From: Skeletonema tropicum
Lineage: Eukaryota > Bacillariophyta > Thalassiosirophyceae > Thalassiosirales > Thalassiosiraceae
Reading direction: 5' to 3'
Assembly (NCBI GenBank): GCA_037178625.1
Contig: CM074129.1
Coordinates: forward strand, 1,798,001-1,862,000
DNA length: 64,000 bases
Shown here: positions 1-9,868 of the stretch, one piece after another
Layout of the letters: the number at the start of each line of letters is the position of its first letter
Numbering within the stretch: the stretch's first letter is position 1
Made by a program: the position numbers and the translations under genes
Notes under the pieces: model-generated
Seen by the model: only the letters and a program-made list of their open reading frames with translations
Databases searched by the model: none
Told to the model about the DNA's origin: nothing

Positions 1-735
1 AAGAGCAACTTCAGTTTCTTCACAATCCTCCTCTGGAGAGCACAGCACAGACATGGTGACATCAAGAACGACATCGATTGCAGTTTGAAGTTTTCGGCGA
101 GAAGATGATGTGAGAGAAACATCTCCAATACTCTTGGTAACCGATGCAGAGCGAGAGCCAGTTCCTAGGGTTCCGGGTGGTGGAAGATAATCCGTGACAA
201 CATCTTGAAACATAGCAGCAGCATCATCCAAATCGCTCGAACTCATAGAAGACACATCAATATTTCCCTCAACACCCAAGGTAAGTTCAAAACTCGCAAC
301 GCTTTTGCCTCCTAATAAAGTACTTGGCAAAATCGTTGGCGCCGGAGAGGGTTGCGCGCTTATGCTTGGTTCCACGGAAGGTTGTAACGATAGCGATGGC
401 ACAGAAGAAGGTTGTAACGATAGCGATGGCTCAGAAGAAGGTTGTGACGATAGTGATGGCTCAGAAGAAGGTTGTGACGACGGATCGGAGGATGGATTCG
501 AGGAAGGTTGTAACGATAGCGATGGCTCAGAAGAAGGTTGTGACGACGGATCGGATGATGGATCCGAGGAAGGTTGTAACGATAGCGATGGCTCAGAAGA
601 AGGTTGTGACGACGGATCGGATGATGGATCCGTGGAAGGTTGTAGTGTCGGCGATTTTGTTGGTGCAGAAGCTGCAATCCACTGCTGGCTGTGTATGACA
701 AAAGGTGCAAGTGTGAGAGCAGTAGCAAACTTCAT
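1..735 (-). CDS. Secreted PS-repeat protein, 5' part of gene (runs off window)
   Basis: Reading the minus strand from the ATG at 735-733, the frame stays open for 245 codons to the window edge. The first ~24 residues (MKFATALTLAPFVIHSQ...) look like a signal peptide. Residues ~25-130 are a low-complexity stretch of PSSDPSSQPSSEPSLSLQ-type repeats, visible in DNA as tandem copies of a 33-54 bp unit at about 375-645. A non-repetitive region follows (ASFELTLGVEGNIDVSSMSS..., ending CSPEEDCEETE). Such Ser/Pro spacers after a signal peptide are common in diatom cell-surface and secreted proteins, where they are presumably glycosylated linkers. The downstream domain is not visible, so no function is assigned. 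The plus-strand frame over the same repeat is its antisense shadow. Confidence 0.85.
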   Translation of the reverse strand, partial: MKFATALTLAPFVIHSQQWIAASAPTKSPTLQPSTDPSSDPSSQPSSEPSLSLQPSSDPSSDPSSQPSSEPSLSLQPSSNPSSDPSSQPSSEPSLSSQPSSEPSLSLQPSSVPSLSLQPSVEPSISAQPSPAPTILPSTLLGGKSVASFELTLGVEGNIDVSSMSSSDLDDAAAMFQDVVTDYLPPPGTLGTGSRSASVTKSIGDVSLTSSSRRKLQTAIDVVLDVTMSVLCSPEEDCEETEVAL

Positions 736-1560
736 GATAAGTGAATCCTTTGTAAACTGTGGAGAAAATCAACAAAAAAGTAAAAGAGAACATGTAAGTG
801 AGTGATGATGGAGCTGCTGCTGACAATGAAGATGACGAATACAATGATACCCAATCCACAATACAATCCCCCTCATTCCATTCCCATCCCCCATCACATC
901 CATGGGGGGTTACTCTACCGCAGCAGCAGAGGCACCGCCATGGAGTTAACAGCTTGAAGGCAGCATTTTGTACATACAGCGCCGCCCGACTGGCGACCTA
1001 ATTCCCTCAGCTGCAATCCTCATCACCCCCGGCACAATCACAATTCACGATGACAACCACCATAACCCAGACTGCTATTGTCCGCTAATCCAGCCTGCAA
1101 TCTGAAACGAGGAGACAACAAATATCATTGCGATTCTTACCGGGAGTGTTGTGGATATGTTGTTATCGGCGTCTTACTTCCCACAAAACGAAGGTAATTT
1201 TATGATCAATACACGACGGAGGCGGAGTAGAAGTGCTGGGGCGGCTGTCAAACGCAACGTGCAAATCCGATCTTCGAATCGCTGGATTTTTTCTTTTGCT
1301 GGGCGGGGCTCAGTTAAATGAAAGAAAGCCTGAAAGAAAGCTTGAAAGAAAGCTCTGTTTTTGGCCCAAAACGTTTTTTACTCTACAGCTGCGCCCCCAC
1401 CAGCTTTTTCGCGTTCTTGTGCCCTTCGGTTTTTGGTTACGGGTGTCGTATATTACATATGTTGTAGACGAGGACTCCAAACGCGAAGCTTCCACAACAA
1501 TCAGAATACCTACCAATACCAGACAGTGATACGTAGCACAGAAATAACCTAAAGCCCGAC
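736..1560. other. Intergenic stretch upstream of the PS-repeat gene
   Basis: I see no gene here. It holds the upstream region of the minus-strand PS-repeat gene and a short tandem repeat of GAAAGAAAGCCT-like 12-mers at about 1320-1355. The last ~40 bases (about 1528-1560) match, in inverse orientation, a sequence at about 61720-61760, sharing the word CTTTAGGTTATTTCTGTGC. Confidence 0.6.
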
Positions 1561-1567
1561 CTAAGTA

Positions 1568-1860
1568 CCTACATGAACCCTGAGAATAGGGCAAATAAGT
1601 ACGTAGGAATTCCATACATGCCTGTCCCCCGTTTTTTTTTGGTTCCGACGATCTCCACTTTTTGCTCTCCACCGCCGCAGCCACAAAGATCCGCCCTCCC
1701 GTAGTATCCTATTACCACCCATACCATAGGGCACACACAACGCATAATAACTTGATAACATACTGTCCCCTACAGAATTTTCCGTAGAATTCAACGGCGG
1801 CCGCCGATTTGTTACGTTTGCAGCGGTTTTATTTACGTATCGTCATAAAGCTGACGGTGC
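1568..1860. repeat. Left terminal inverted repeat of the transposase/FEN1 element
   Basis: Inverse match to 4890-5162; the best-conserved part is 1635-1860, ending CATAAAGCTGACGGTGC. The outer 60 bases are diverged and contain a ~25 bp length difference. Confidence 0.8.
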
Positions 1861-1889
1861 TTTTTCTTATCATCATCGCATCTTTCATC

Positions 1890-3575
1890 ATGGTTTCGAC
1901 CAAACAATTGTCTCCCAAGACTCCGAAGGTAGGAAAGAAGCGCCGATCAACAAAAGTTACTCCCTCTCCTGTGGCAGTGAAAAAGAAAAAGAATGCATGT
2001 GACTGCAATTGGAAAGATTGCGCTAAACTTCTGGCAATTTTTAACAAAAACAAACACCCTGACTTTGCTGGCAGATGCATCAATATTGAAGTGTCCGACA
2101 CAGTCAATGCATTGAATTTTATTAATTGTGCATGTAAAAACCTTGGTATTTCCGTATCCGACTACAAAGAACTAAAACAGAAAGCAACAGATTACTCTAA
2201 TATGAAACGGACACGTGCAACACACACGGAGGGAGGGAGGAGGAAGAAGAACAACATATTCATTGCACGGCATCACTTCAAGCCTGGGCTATGGAGAATG
2301 AAAAAAGCGAGTAAGAAAAAGTGGCAATGGCTTCAGCCCATATCATCAGACGACGTTAAAAAATACAAAGTGTTGGCTGATAACTACACAACCGACAAAG
2401 TTGTACGGTTCGATCCGGACATATCCAACAAACTACAAAATGGGAGAGAGAAGAAAGTCGACTGTGAATCAGAGGAGGGGAGAATGTATATCAAAGCGCC
2501 ATGCGCTACAAAGGAGGATGTGCGGCAGATTGCAGAACCTCGTCAAGGACTTGACAGCAACACTCTTGATGAAAAGAGGGAAGCTGCACTTACAGCAGAG
2601 GAAATGAAAGCAACGATTGCTTCAAAGGATGCAATGATTGAAACGCTACGAAAGCAACTAGAACAATCCAATGCAGAGAAGAAAAAGAAAGATGACGAAC
2701 TAAAGCGAATAAAATTACAAAAGGATGTTGCAAAGTCACAAAAGAAAGCTGTGCAGAAAAGTATCAAAAGAACGACGGCCAAGCATGCTGAGGATGTTGC
2801 AAACATTGCGGTGGAACTGCAGGAATCCACTATTTTGCAAGAAGCAAAGGAGATCGTCTTGAACGCTGGTGGTCTGTCAAGGTTAACACTATTTAGTGAC
2901 CGATTTCACAACAAAAACAAACATGCAGCAAAGGTTCTGTTTGGGTATGAAAGTTGGGACGAAACAAAGCAATACTTGCGTGTTCACTTCCCGAAGGAGA
3001 TTGAAGCCGACTTCAACATGGATAACATCATATTCACAACTAACAGGAAGAGGAAGAAGTCAAAGGAAAAGTCAAACCAGTTCAAGATGCCAAATCTTCA
3101 TCAGTTTGAGAAGGCTCTTATCTGCCGAATGTTCCTTCACCGTATCAGTGACCAACAAATGATTGCATTGATGTTGGCTCGCCACCGAACGACTATTAGC
3201 AATATACTGTACGAGTGGGGACCAAAGTGGGGTGAAGTAGGAGATGATTTATGCAATCTTGACATTACTGAGGAATATCTTGAAGTCGAGCTTCCCAATA
3301 AATTAGTTGAGAATGGATACCCAAAAGTTGTTATGATTGATGGAAAGGATGTTACTATTGGCACAAAAGTTAATGATGGCACCGCAAGTAGAGTCACTTT
3401 CAGCTCCAAGACGGACTGTGATGCAGCCCGATGTTTGTTAGCAATTCGTGCCTCTAACGCCTCAAATCCGTTGTACTTTCCCATTAGAAACTTGATACTA
3501 GGAGGAAGCACAGGTTTGTTGTTAGCTAATGCCCACCGTACATTCCGCTCGATAATTGATCTCGACTCCTTCTGA
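1890..3575 (+). CDS. DDE-type transposase, C-terminally truncated
   Basis: The frame is open from 1809, but the first 27 codons lie in the inverted repeat. The ATG at 1890 (MVSTKQLSP...) sits just inside it and mirrors the start of the convergent nuclease gene, so I prefer it. A Lys-rich N-terminus with a Cys cluster (CDCNWKDC) and a HH pair may be a THAP-like zinc module. A long charged coiled coil (EEMKATIASKDAMIETLRKQ...) covers residues ~235-320. A helix-turn-helix block (FEKALICRMFLHRISDQQMIAL...TTISNI) is followed by VMIDGKDV, the expected first catalytic Asp of a DDE_Tnp_4 domain, and a VTFSSK segment. The second Asp and the Glu are absent: from about 3412 the frame reads antisense of the nuclease gene. 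Probably an inactive product of an internal deletion. Confidence 0.7.
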   Translation: MVSTKQLSPKTPKVGKKRRSTKVTPSPVAVKKKKNACDCNWKDCAKLLAIFNKNKHPDFAGRCINIEVSDTVNALNFINCACKNLGISVSDYKELKQKATDYSNMKRTRATHTEGGRRKKNNIFIARHHFKPGLWRMKKASKKKWQWLQPISSDDVKKYKVLADNYTTDKVVRFDPDISNKLQNGREKKVDCESEEGRMYIKAPCATKEDVRQIAEPRQGLDSNTLDEKREAALTAEEMKATIASKDAMIETLRKQLEQSNAEKKKKDDELKRIKLQKDVAKSQKKAVQKSIKRTTAKHAEDVANIAVELQESTILQEAKEIVLNAGGLSRLTLFSDRFHNKNKHAAKVLFGYESWDETKQYLRVHFPKEIEADFNMDNIIFTTNRKRKKSKEKSNQFKMPNLHQFEKALICRMFLHRISDQQMIALMLARHRTTISNILYEWGPKWGEVGDDLCNLDITEEYLEVELPNKLVENGYPKVVMIDGKDVTIGTKVNDGTASRVTFSSKTDCDAARCLLAIRASNASNPLYFPIRNLILGGSTGLLLANAHRTFRSIIDLDSF

Positions 3576-4864
3576 AGTGTTTTAATCCCTCTTGACTGCA
3601 GCCAAAGTATTAGACACAATCGCGGTTGTGCTTCGAGTGGAACCTTTTCAAAGTCAAGGCGGGCAAATGTTGGAAGCGGCTCACTTGTTGCAACAGTTGC
3701 ATTATCAGCAGCAGAATAACAGGGGCCACGCTCCTCATCAACTGGCTTCCCAGTCAATGGTACGACATTGCGTACATGGTAAACGTCATCGTATTGATGC
3801 GGGGTGATGGCAGCATCTCTGTCGAAGGCGATTTGAAGATATGATTCTAAATCGTCAACACCTTCTGGCAATGGAGTCAATGGTACAACCGACACATTCC
3901 CGGTACTCTGACATTTCTGAAATACCGGTGCATGCAAGAGGTAACGGCGTGCTGCTTCGTAATCTGCCGCATAATTGTCGGGTGCATTCTTATTTGTAGC
4001 CCCCAATGTCTTCACCCACTCCTCGCGGTCACTTGCTGCGGCTAGTTTATCAATCAATCCACCATCTTTCAGAACAGTCTTCTTTCCAACTAAGCGGATG
4101 TTTGGATGGTAATCATTACCTAGGAGCAGAGCGATGTCAACAATATTGTTGGGATGTTGTGCCAATTTAGACGATGTTTCTCGCTCAATGAATTCTTTCT
4201 TTTCGTAGATGCGTGAAAATAACTTTCCTGATTCTGTTTTCCATTTAGATAGAACCATCTCGCTGTTCAGGATAATCAGGTCGCCATCCTCTGTCGCAAT
4301 TGCGTCAACAACACCGTCCATCTCCAGCTTCCTCATCTGTTGGTCTGCCTCAAATAAAGAGCCAACCATCCAGATGCCTTTACTTGCCATCCAAGAAATA
4401 ACTGCTGCATGATCGGCTGCGGTAGGATGCGCCTTTTTCATTCTACTTGCAATTGCTTGTTCCACCTCTTCTTCTTCAAAGTTAAGGGGTGCAGCATCAT
4501 CTTGCAGTTGCAACACATCACACAAAAACTTATCATACTCTTCCCCACCTTTGTTGCGATCACCTTGCCTACGCAACTTCTCTCTATTCTTCATTGGCGG
4601 CGCTTTCCCGTCAAATACGTAGCAGGGTATTACTCCTGCATCAATCACCAGGTCGTGAAACTCTTGCACGTAGTCTAATATATCCGGAGATGCATAAGTT
4701 GGTTCGTTTGTTGAAGTCAGTTTCGTCAGCTCCTTGCCGTTTACCTTGTTCAATATGATTGCAGCATCGAAGGCAACTCTTTTCCCTTTCAAAATAGATA
4801 ATGCTTGGTGTGGTTTGCTGCTAAAGCCACCCAAAGCATGCACCCAGAGGTGACGGACTGTCAT
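3137..4864 (-). CDS. FEN1/XPG-family structure-specific nuclease carried by a transposon
   Basis: Starting at 4864 the protein shows the FEN1/XPG order of motifs: N-block VAFDAAI (Asp33), YVFDGKAPP (Asp85), I-block FEADQQM (Glu172, Asp174), ATEDGDL (Asp193, Asp195) and LLGNDYHPNIRLVGKK (Asp251), the last followed by the helix-hairpin-helix glycine. All metal-binding acidic positions expected of the family seem to be present. Family members cut 5' flaps and branched DNA, so a role in processing transposition intermediates is plausible but inferred. Genuine nuclease sequence ends near ...ANKHRAASQS at about 3413. The remaining ~90 codons to 3137 are antisense of the transposase gene and reflect a deletion junction. 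No intron is apparent. Residues ~90-150 form a charged insertion compared with human FEN1. Confidence 0.8.
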   Translation of the reverse strand: MTVRHLWVHALGGFSSKPHQALSILKGKRVAFDAAIILNKVNGKELTKLTSTNEPTYASPDILDYVQEFHDLVIDAGVIPCYVFDGKAPPMKNREKLRRQGDRNKGGEEYDKFLCDVLQLQDDAAPLNFEEEEVEQAIASRMKKAHPTAADHAAVISWMASKGIWMVGSLFEADQQMRKLEMDGVVDAIATEDGDLIILNSEMVLSKWKTESGKLFSRIYEKKEFIERETSSKLAQHPNNIVDIALLLGNDYHPNIRLVGKKTVLKDGGLIDKLAAASDREEWVKTLGATNKNAPDNYAADYEAARRYLLHAPVFQKCQSTGNVSVVPLTPLPEGVDDLESYLQIAFDRDAAITPHQYDDVYHVRNVVPLTGKPVDEERGPCYSAADNATVATSEPLPTFARLDFEKVPLEAQPRLCLILWLQSRGIKTLQKESRSIIERNVRWALANNKPVLPPSIKFLMGKYNGFEALEARIANKHRAASQSVLELKVTLLAVPSLTFVPIVTSFPSIITTFGYPFSTNLLGSSTSRYSSVMSRLHKSSPTSPHFGPHSYSILLIVVRWRANINAIICWSLIR

Positions 4865-4889
4865 CGGCGTGGAATAAATTAATTATCAC

Positions 4890-5162
4890 GCACCGTCAGC
4901 TTTATGACGATACGTAAATAAAACCGCTGCAAACGTAACAAATCGGCGGCCACCGTTGAATTCTACGGAAAATTCTGTAGGGGACAGTATGTTATCAAGT
5001 TATTATGCGTTGTGTGTGCCCTATGGTATGGTTGGTAGTATGATACTACGGGAGGGCGGATCTTTTGTGGCTACGGTGGTGGAGAGCAAAAAGTTGAGAT
5101 CGTCGGAACCAAAAAAAAACGGGGGACAGGCTTTACGTAGGGATTCTCACGGTTCATACATA
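4890..5162. repeat. Right terminal inverted repeat of the transposase/FEN1 element
   Basis: Inverse complement of 1568-1860, starting GCACCGTCAGCTTTATG immediately upstream of the nuclease start codon. It therefore probably contains the promoter of the nuclease gene, as its partner does for the transposase. Confidence 0.8.
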
Positions 5163-5171
5163 CCTACGATG

Positions 5172-5604
5172 GGGAGGGGCTACGTTGGGCACGGCTTTTC
5201 TGGGCACGGGTTGGGCACGCCCTATGATGTGACGATTCTGCCACGTCACCATACCACGCTCTCCCACCACCCCTTCTTTCCACCACAAGCCCCGCACACA
5301 GTCAAAGTTAGATACCCCAGTAACTACATCATAAGCCATAAAGTCACCGCGGCAACACCAACTAGCATAAATCATAGTCACTACAGCAAAACACTACCGC
5401 TCATTCCACTTTCGTCGTCAGATTTTTTCGTATTCTTGCCGCTGCTTCAATAATTGGTCATCTACGACCTATCGAATTTACACACAACATACCTTACAAA
5501 CAAATCAATGTTGGTCGATTATTATGACCTACATCGATTCGAGTTGTTCCAGCAGAAGGTTCGCCGATACGGTGGCGAAGCAGCCGTCCGTCATGACTAA
5601 ACAT

Positions 5605-5662
<58 letters not shown>

Positions 5663-5782
5663 GATAATTCTGCCTTTTAGGGTTAATGGAGAGAGCGTGG
5701 TATGGTGACGTGGCAGAATCGTCACATCATAGGGCGTGCCCAACCCGTGCCCAGAAAAGCCGTGCCCAACGTAGCCCCTCCC
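5172..5782. mobile_element. Mutator-type MITE with ~95 bp inverted repeats and 9 bp target duplication
   Basis: Inverted repeats start GGGAGGGGCTACGTTGGGCA and run ~95 bp on each side (5172-5267 and 5691-5782). They are flanked by direct repeats CCTACGATG at 5163-5171 and 5783-5791. Long inverted repeats plus a 9 bp target duplication are typical of Mutator-like elements. There is no coding capacity; the interior includes a (GA)n tract. It interrupts the outer right end of the larger transposon. Confidence 0.8.
5607..5658. repeat. (AG)n microsatellite
   Basis: About 26 uninterrupted AG dinucleotides inside the MITE, next to its right inverted repeat. Confidence 0.95.
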
Positions 5783-5836
5783 CCTACGATGGCCAACGCC
5801 GTTGCCCATCATCGTATCATCGTATCATAGCACATA

Positions 5837-8250
5837 GGGGCTGTCCGAGCAAACCTAATCGTGCGTACGATTTCGCTTTTCCTAGGTTAAATCGATACCC
5901 CTACGTACGATCGTGCAGTTCTCGGATTTTACTAAGTTTCAACAAAAACAAAATCATGCGTATGATTGCACACGCTGATTCACCGCTCTCTAGTAAATCG
6001 CGATTTTATGCTAGCTCCTATGTGCGTTATTTCTTACCTTAAGTTAGCTACCGTACCCTTACACAAGCTACCGTACATCGAAAAACCATCATGACCATGG
6101 CATCCGACAGCGTAGACGCCGTCGCCTATATCTCAGCTAATACCAAGTCCCTAATTAAGTTTGAGAGATTAAATCGCTTCTATTAAAATGCAATAACAAG
6201 ATTATTTGGTCAGAACATTAATAATTACGATGAGAGGCCGTTCGGATAGGGGGTCAAATGTTGTGATGATGCGTCGATTTTTGACCGCAAGGCAGTGCTT
6301 TGAGAGACTTTGGGGGTGGCTGTGGCAATGATACTTGGTCGGTACATTCAAATAAATATATTATATCGATCAGCCAAGTGTCATCGCTGTAGACATCCTC
6401 AAAAACCCTTTCAAGGACCGACATGGTGCAGGAATTCGGCGTCGTCGCCTGTGTGCTGAAAATGCGCTCTAGCTCTCTCAATATTGCTTATGATCACGGA
6501 ACTAATGGCCTAAATCGCTTGCTATGATGTTTATGAGGACAATAAGGCCGGTAGTTCCGTGATGATAAGCACTTCCTAAGGTACTAGGGTACGCCGAATA
6601 ATCACCATGGAGGTGGTGTTTTTGTGCGGTGGGTGTTGGTAAAAATGGTTGATTTTGTATGTAGGTATGTAGATAAGCAATATTACCAACGAATTTTACC
6701 GTACCACCTCTTTCACTTAAAATCGCGCTGTGAATCAGCGTGGCACGATCATGCTAGCGGCGCCAAAAATTGAGACATCTCAATTTGTCCACGTGGAACT
6801 TATTTGAGACAAAAATAAGAAGCAAAAGCTAGCAAGATGAGCGAGGCCATCTCACAAAACTCCTCCCTATCCTCGACATTTTTACTGTTGCGGCCCCGAT
6901 ATGCATCATTCTTGGCGTAGCACCACAATCATCGGCCATATAATGACAGCATATATAAAGAGCTTTCATTTGAGCCACTGGTCAACATTGTAACTGCTGT
7001 ATTCATCCTGACGTGGTAGATTAGCATGGGTCAGATGGGGTGTTGAGACGATTTTACTTAGTGATTTTAACTAGTAAAAATGTGGAAAATCACCCAGGAA
7101 CAATTGAAGATAACTCCATGTGGAATAGATATAAATAGGTCAACCGACGAATAACTATATTCGGATAGTGTTTAGTTTGGCATCTACACTCGCCTTTTTT
7201 GTCGAATATGTATTTATGGGCTGTAGTAGTGGGGTGTGCTGACATGGTTATAAGCTACATTTGTGTGAGTTTTGTGTGAGAGTGCGCTGGATAAATTTTG
7301 TCTCAATTTTTGGCATGTCTCAATTTTTGGCGCCGCTATATAGCATGCAGAAAGCCAACTCGATTTCTGCATGATCGTACTTACGCTCACAAGCACATCA
7401 AAAAAAAAGATGCCATGACAATGGCACCCCAAGTAAGGCCGCCTATCTCAGTCCATGACTATATTTCACAAGGTATCGATGGCCTATCTCTTAGAAGACA
7501 TATATGGCGACGTATTCGCAGCAGGGTGGCGTTTCGGCTGCTGTAGGGGCGGTGATAATATCATTGTAATCCACTTCATTGAGATTTGAAATTAAAACAA
7601 CCACCTTCCCTGCACCCATAGAAGAAGATAAACAATAATATGCACTACCCCTCCGCTACCCGTCGCTGATGATGATATGTAGTGAGAATCCGGCTGCTCG
7701 GAGTGACCATTCAAGCCCCCCCACACCTCCAAAACACCAAGAACACAAGATGTGCACAAAATGGCAAAAATAATACGATACTCAGACACAACAATAAGCC
7801 TGTAGACGGCGGATCGAGCGGCTGTAAAGAAGTGAACTTATCAATATTATTATATATAAGAAGTGGCGGCTATTTATTGTCCAAAATATTACAATAGGGT
7901 GGATAAAAATAGCAACATCATAGACAGAAATGATATTTATGTAGCATGTATTAGTCATTTATTTATGCGGTGTAGGCAGTAGTAATAATAATACCCTGCG
8001 GCTGAATCGTTGTATAAGGTGTTGCCTGCGATATAATTCACTGGATATTACTATTGGTAGGGTTTGGGCAACGTGGTGGCTATGAGAGTAGCGGCTATCA
8101 TGGTCGATACGGATTGTCGAATCCGCCGCTGTCGTAAGGAAAAAAACGTGCAGAACGTGCAGTTGCTCGGACAGCGCTGCATGATTTTTTTGTAGCGGCT
8201 ACAATATCAAAATGATACGTACGATGCAATTTTGCTCGGACCGCACCTTA
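5837..8250. mobile_element. Possible decayed TIR element, gene-free
   Basis: The left edge reads AGGGGCTGTCCGAGCAAA and the inverse complement of the right edge reads AAGGTGCGGTCCGAGCAAA. Both continue with a degenerate ATCGT-CGTACG block. Related words recur inside (CGTGCAGTTGCTCGGACAGC at about 8156). Between them I find no credible gene. The region also contains inverted segments at 5965-6015 versus 6715-6760, and the pair listed at 6755-7338. No clear target duplication, so the element call is tentative. Confidence 0.35.
6755..7338. mobile_element. Small inverted-repeat element (MITE-like)
   Basis: A 24 bp perfect inverted repeat, containing GGCGCCAAAAATTGAGACAT, lies at 6755-6778 and 7315-7338. 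A second copy of the CAAAAATTGAGAC word sits inside the right arm. No coding capacity, and no target duplication that I can define. Confidence 0.5.
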
Positions 8251-8530
8251 GGAAATTAGGTAAATGTTGCATTATCGCTACCTAGACATCATTGAACCAA
8301 CAATTGGAGTCTTCATACGCCGAGGGCAGAACCAAACAGCGTCGCAGTCGGAACCACGGGAGAGGGTTGTCTCTCCTACCACAGCTCGTTATAGAGCCCG
8401 GGATATATTGACGTGTATGTCAATAAGCCTGTATACAGGCGAGATATACAAATACAAGTATTTGCACGAGAGTATAAGCATATACCCACCTCTATCCGTG
8501 GTTGTTTTGACCGCGTCGCAGTGCTGCCTG
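8251..8530 (+). repeat. Dispersed repeat, copy A (three copies in window)
   Basis: Starts about TTAGGAAATTAGGTAAATG and is shared over ~160 bp with 50771-50935 (same strand) and over ~270 bp with 61440-61715 (opposite strand). The copies are nearly identical in the first 150 bases. No protein domain is recognised; it could be a SINE or a transposon end. Its right side abuts the decayed retrotransposon copy. Confidence 0.75.
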
Positions 8531-8648
8531 AGCCCGCTGGCGACGTATCAAGAAGGCGTCACGTGCCGCTTTTACTGAAAGCAGCCAATAAGCCTGATGT
8601 TCACCAGAAGTTGTTTCGAGATCATCGAGATTGATTTCCATCAAATAT

Positions 8649-9737
8649 TTATCCTCCTCTCCAAGCCCTTCTAAGCCAATCTCTTGCTGCTCCTATAGCT
8701 ATTTGTAGCTCCTCCTTCCTCTCTAACGCAAGCATACCCGAAATTTTATCATGAATCAAGAAATTCCTCACCAGCCACTGTCCATGGGTCATCTCCATCA
8801 GCTTGATTGAGAAGCTCTGTGCCCATTTTGCGCCCGAAAGATAGCTGCCCTCCAGACGACGATGTGTCTCTTGAATTGCACAGAACTCCTTGGATATCAT
8901 TCTTTCCATAAACCGCCGCCATCCAATCTTATCTTGTGAACGTGCCAACTTCCGCTGTATCGGGTCATGATCGCTAGCAATAGCAATGCAGTCCATAAAG
9001 CTTTTGCCATTCCGAGCCCTCACGAAACTCATGATATACTTTTCCAGCACTTCACATGTCCCCACCGATCGTAACCAGGACTGTAAATTATCAGCTGACA
9101 TCTGAAAACATTTTACCCTATCCTCTTCTTCACACATTAAGACGTGAGCGCATGACTCCTGTGCATCCAGACAAGAAGGACACAAAGGAGAGTGATTAGG
9201 ATCACATCTGTGTAACCGCAAGTTGGTGCCGGCTATGTCGTGAACTTGCTTGCATGTCCATAGTTGGAAAAGCCGCGGGACCTCGTGTAATGCCTTGTTC
9301 ACGTTGACCCAATCTACTCGGACGAACGCGGATGGAAGCAGGATCTGTCTCTTAGCGAAGATCTCCCTGGCCAGCGCTAGGTGGCCATGAAAGCGGACTC
9401 TTTCACCAGTATCTGAAGTCATCTTCTCCTTACCCCTATCCACATAGACGCAGATTGGCTCAAGTGGCAAAGGTTGCGCCGCCATTCCTGCGTTCGGATC
9501 AACGTCGTAAATCGCTAGTTTTGCGCCAGAGTCACACTGTTCATTCAACTGTTCAGGCCTAGATAGCTCCTCCCACACCAAATGATCGAGTTTATGGGCC
9601 GAGACATGAGAAAATACTGTGCTGAATGTTAGAGACCTGCAATGGATCATGATATTTTTGAGTATATCTGAATGGAGTTTATCTGAATGCCGGCAACTCG
9701 ACGGGATACGATGCGGAGGCAGGTTTTCCACATTATT
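8649..9737 (-). pseudogene. Non-LTR retrotransposon pol, C-terminal part (second half of RNase H and zinc knuckle)
   Basis: This minus-strand frame continues the RNase H domain that begins at 17320-16373. The two halves rejoin in frame (…LSGW then NNVENL…) if the 9738-16372 insertion is removed. It carries the HxxC zinc knuckle (CPSCLDAQESCAHVLMC) and the block DKIGWRRFMERMISKEF...THGQWLVRNFL, which matches the 41253-44051 protein. Relative to that copy, ~10 residues that should contain an RNase H catalytic Asp (FCDNLGTI there) are missing at the junction. The frame ends after WRRAWRGG, so the Ulp1 protease domain of the other copy is absent. Dead copy. Confidence 0.75.
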
Positions 9738-9810
9738 GGGCAGCCGCTAACCATACCCGGTTAGCACGCGTATTCAAATACGCAGAGGTGAGTCTGGACC
9801 AAAATGACCC
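9738..9810. repeat. Left 73 bp terminal inverted repeat
   Basis: Exact inverse complement of 16300-16372. It includes a GCTAACC/GGTTAGC hairpin and the GCGTATT(C)AAATACGC palindrome that recurs in the adjacent array. Confidence 0.95.
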
Positions 9811-9868
9811 TTTCGCAAAAAATTCTGTCACATGTGACAGTGATAACTTTAGCGATAAGAGCGATTGC

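Larger units (their letters stand above)
1568..5162. mobile_element. DNA transposon with long terminal inverted repeats, DDE transposase fragment plus FEN1-like nuclease
   Basis: Bases 1568-1860 are the inverse complement of 4890-5162 with few differences, giving terminal inverted repeats of ~270-290 bp. Inside, two convergent frames start just inside each repeat: a transposase-like protein (1890, plus) and a FEN1/XPG-type nuclease (4864, minus). Their 3' ends collide at about 3412, where an internal deletion seems to have joined them, so this copy is probably non-autonomous. The outermost bases are diverged and the right side is interrupted by a MITE, so the target duplication is not clear. 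The transposase recalls the HTH_Tnp_4/DDE_Tnp_4 type (IS5/PIF/ISL2EU-like). The superfamily is an inference. Confidence 0.8.

Noticed and set aside
305..805. Plus-strand acidic repeat frame (EEGCNDSDGS units)
   Set aside because: Antisense shadow of the PS-repeat gene on the minus strand, which has a signal peptide and a non-repetitive continuation.
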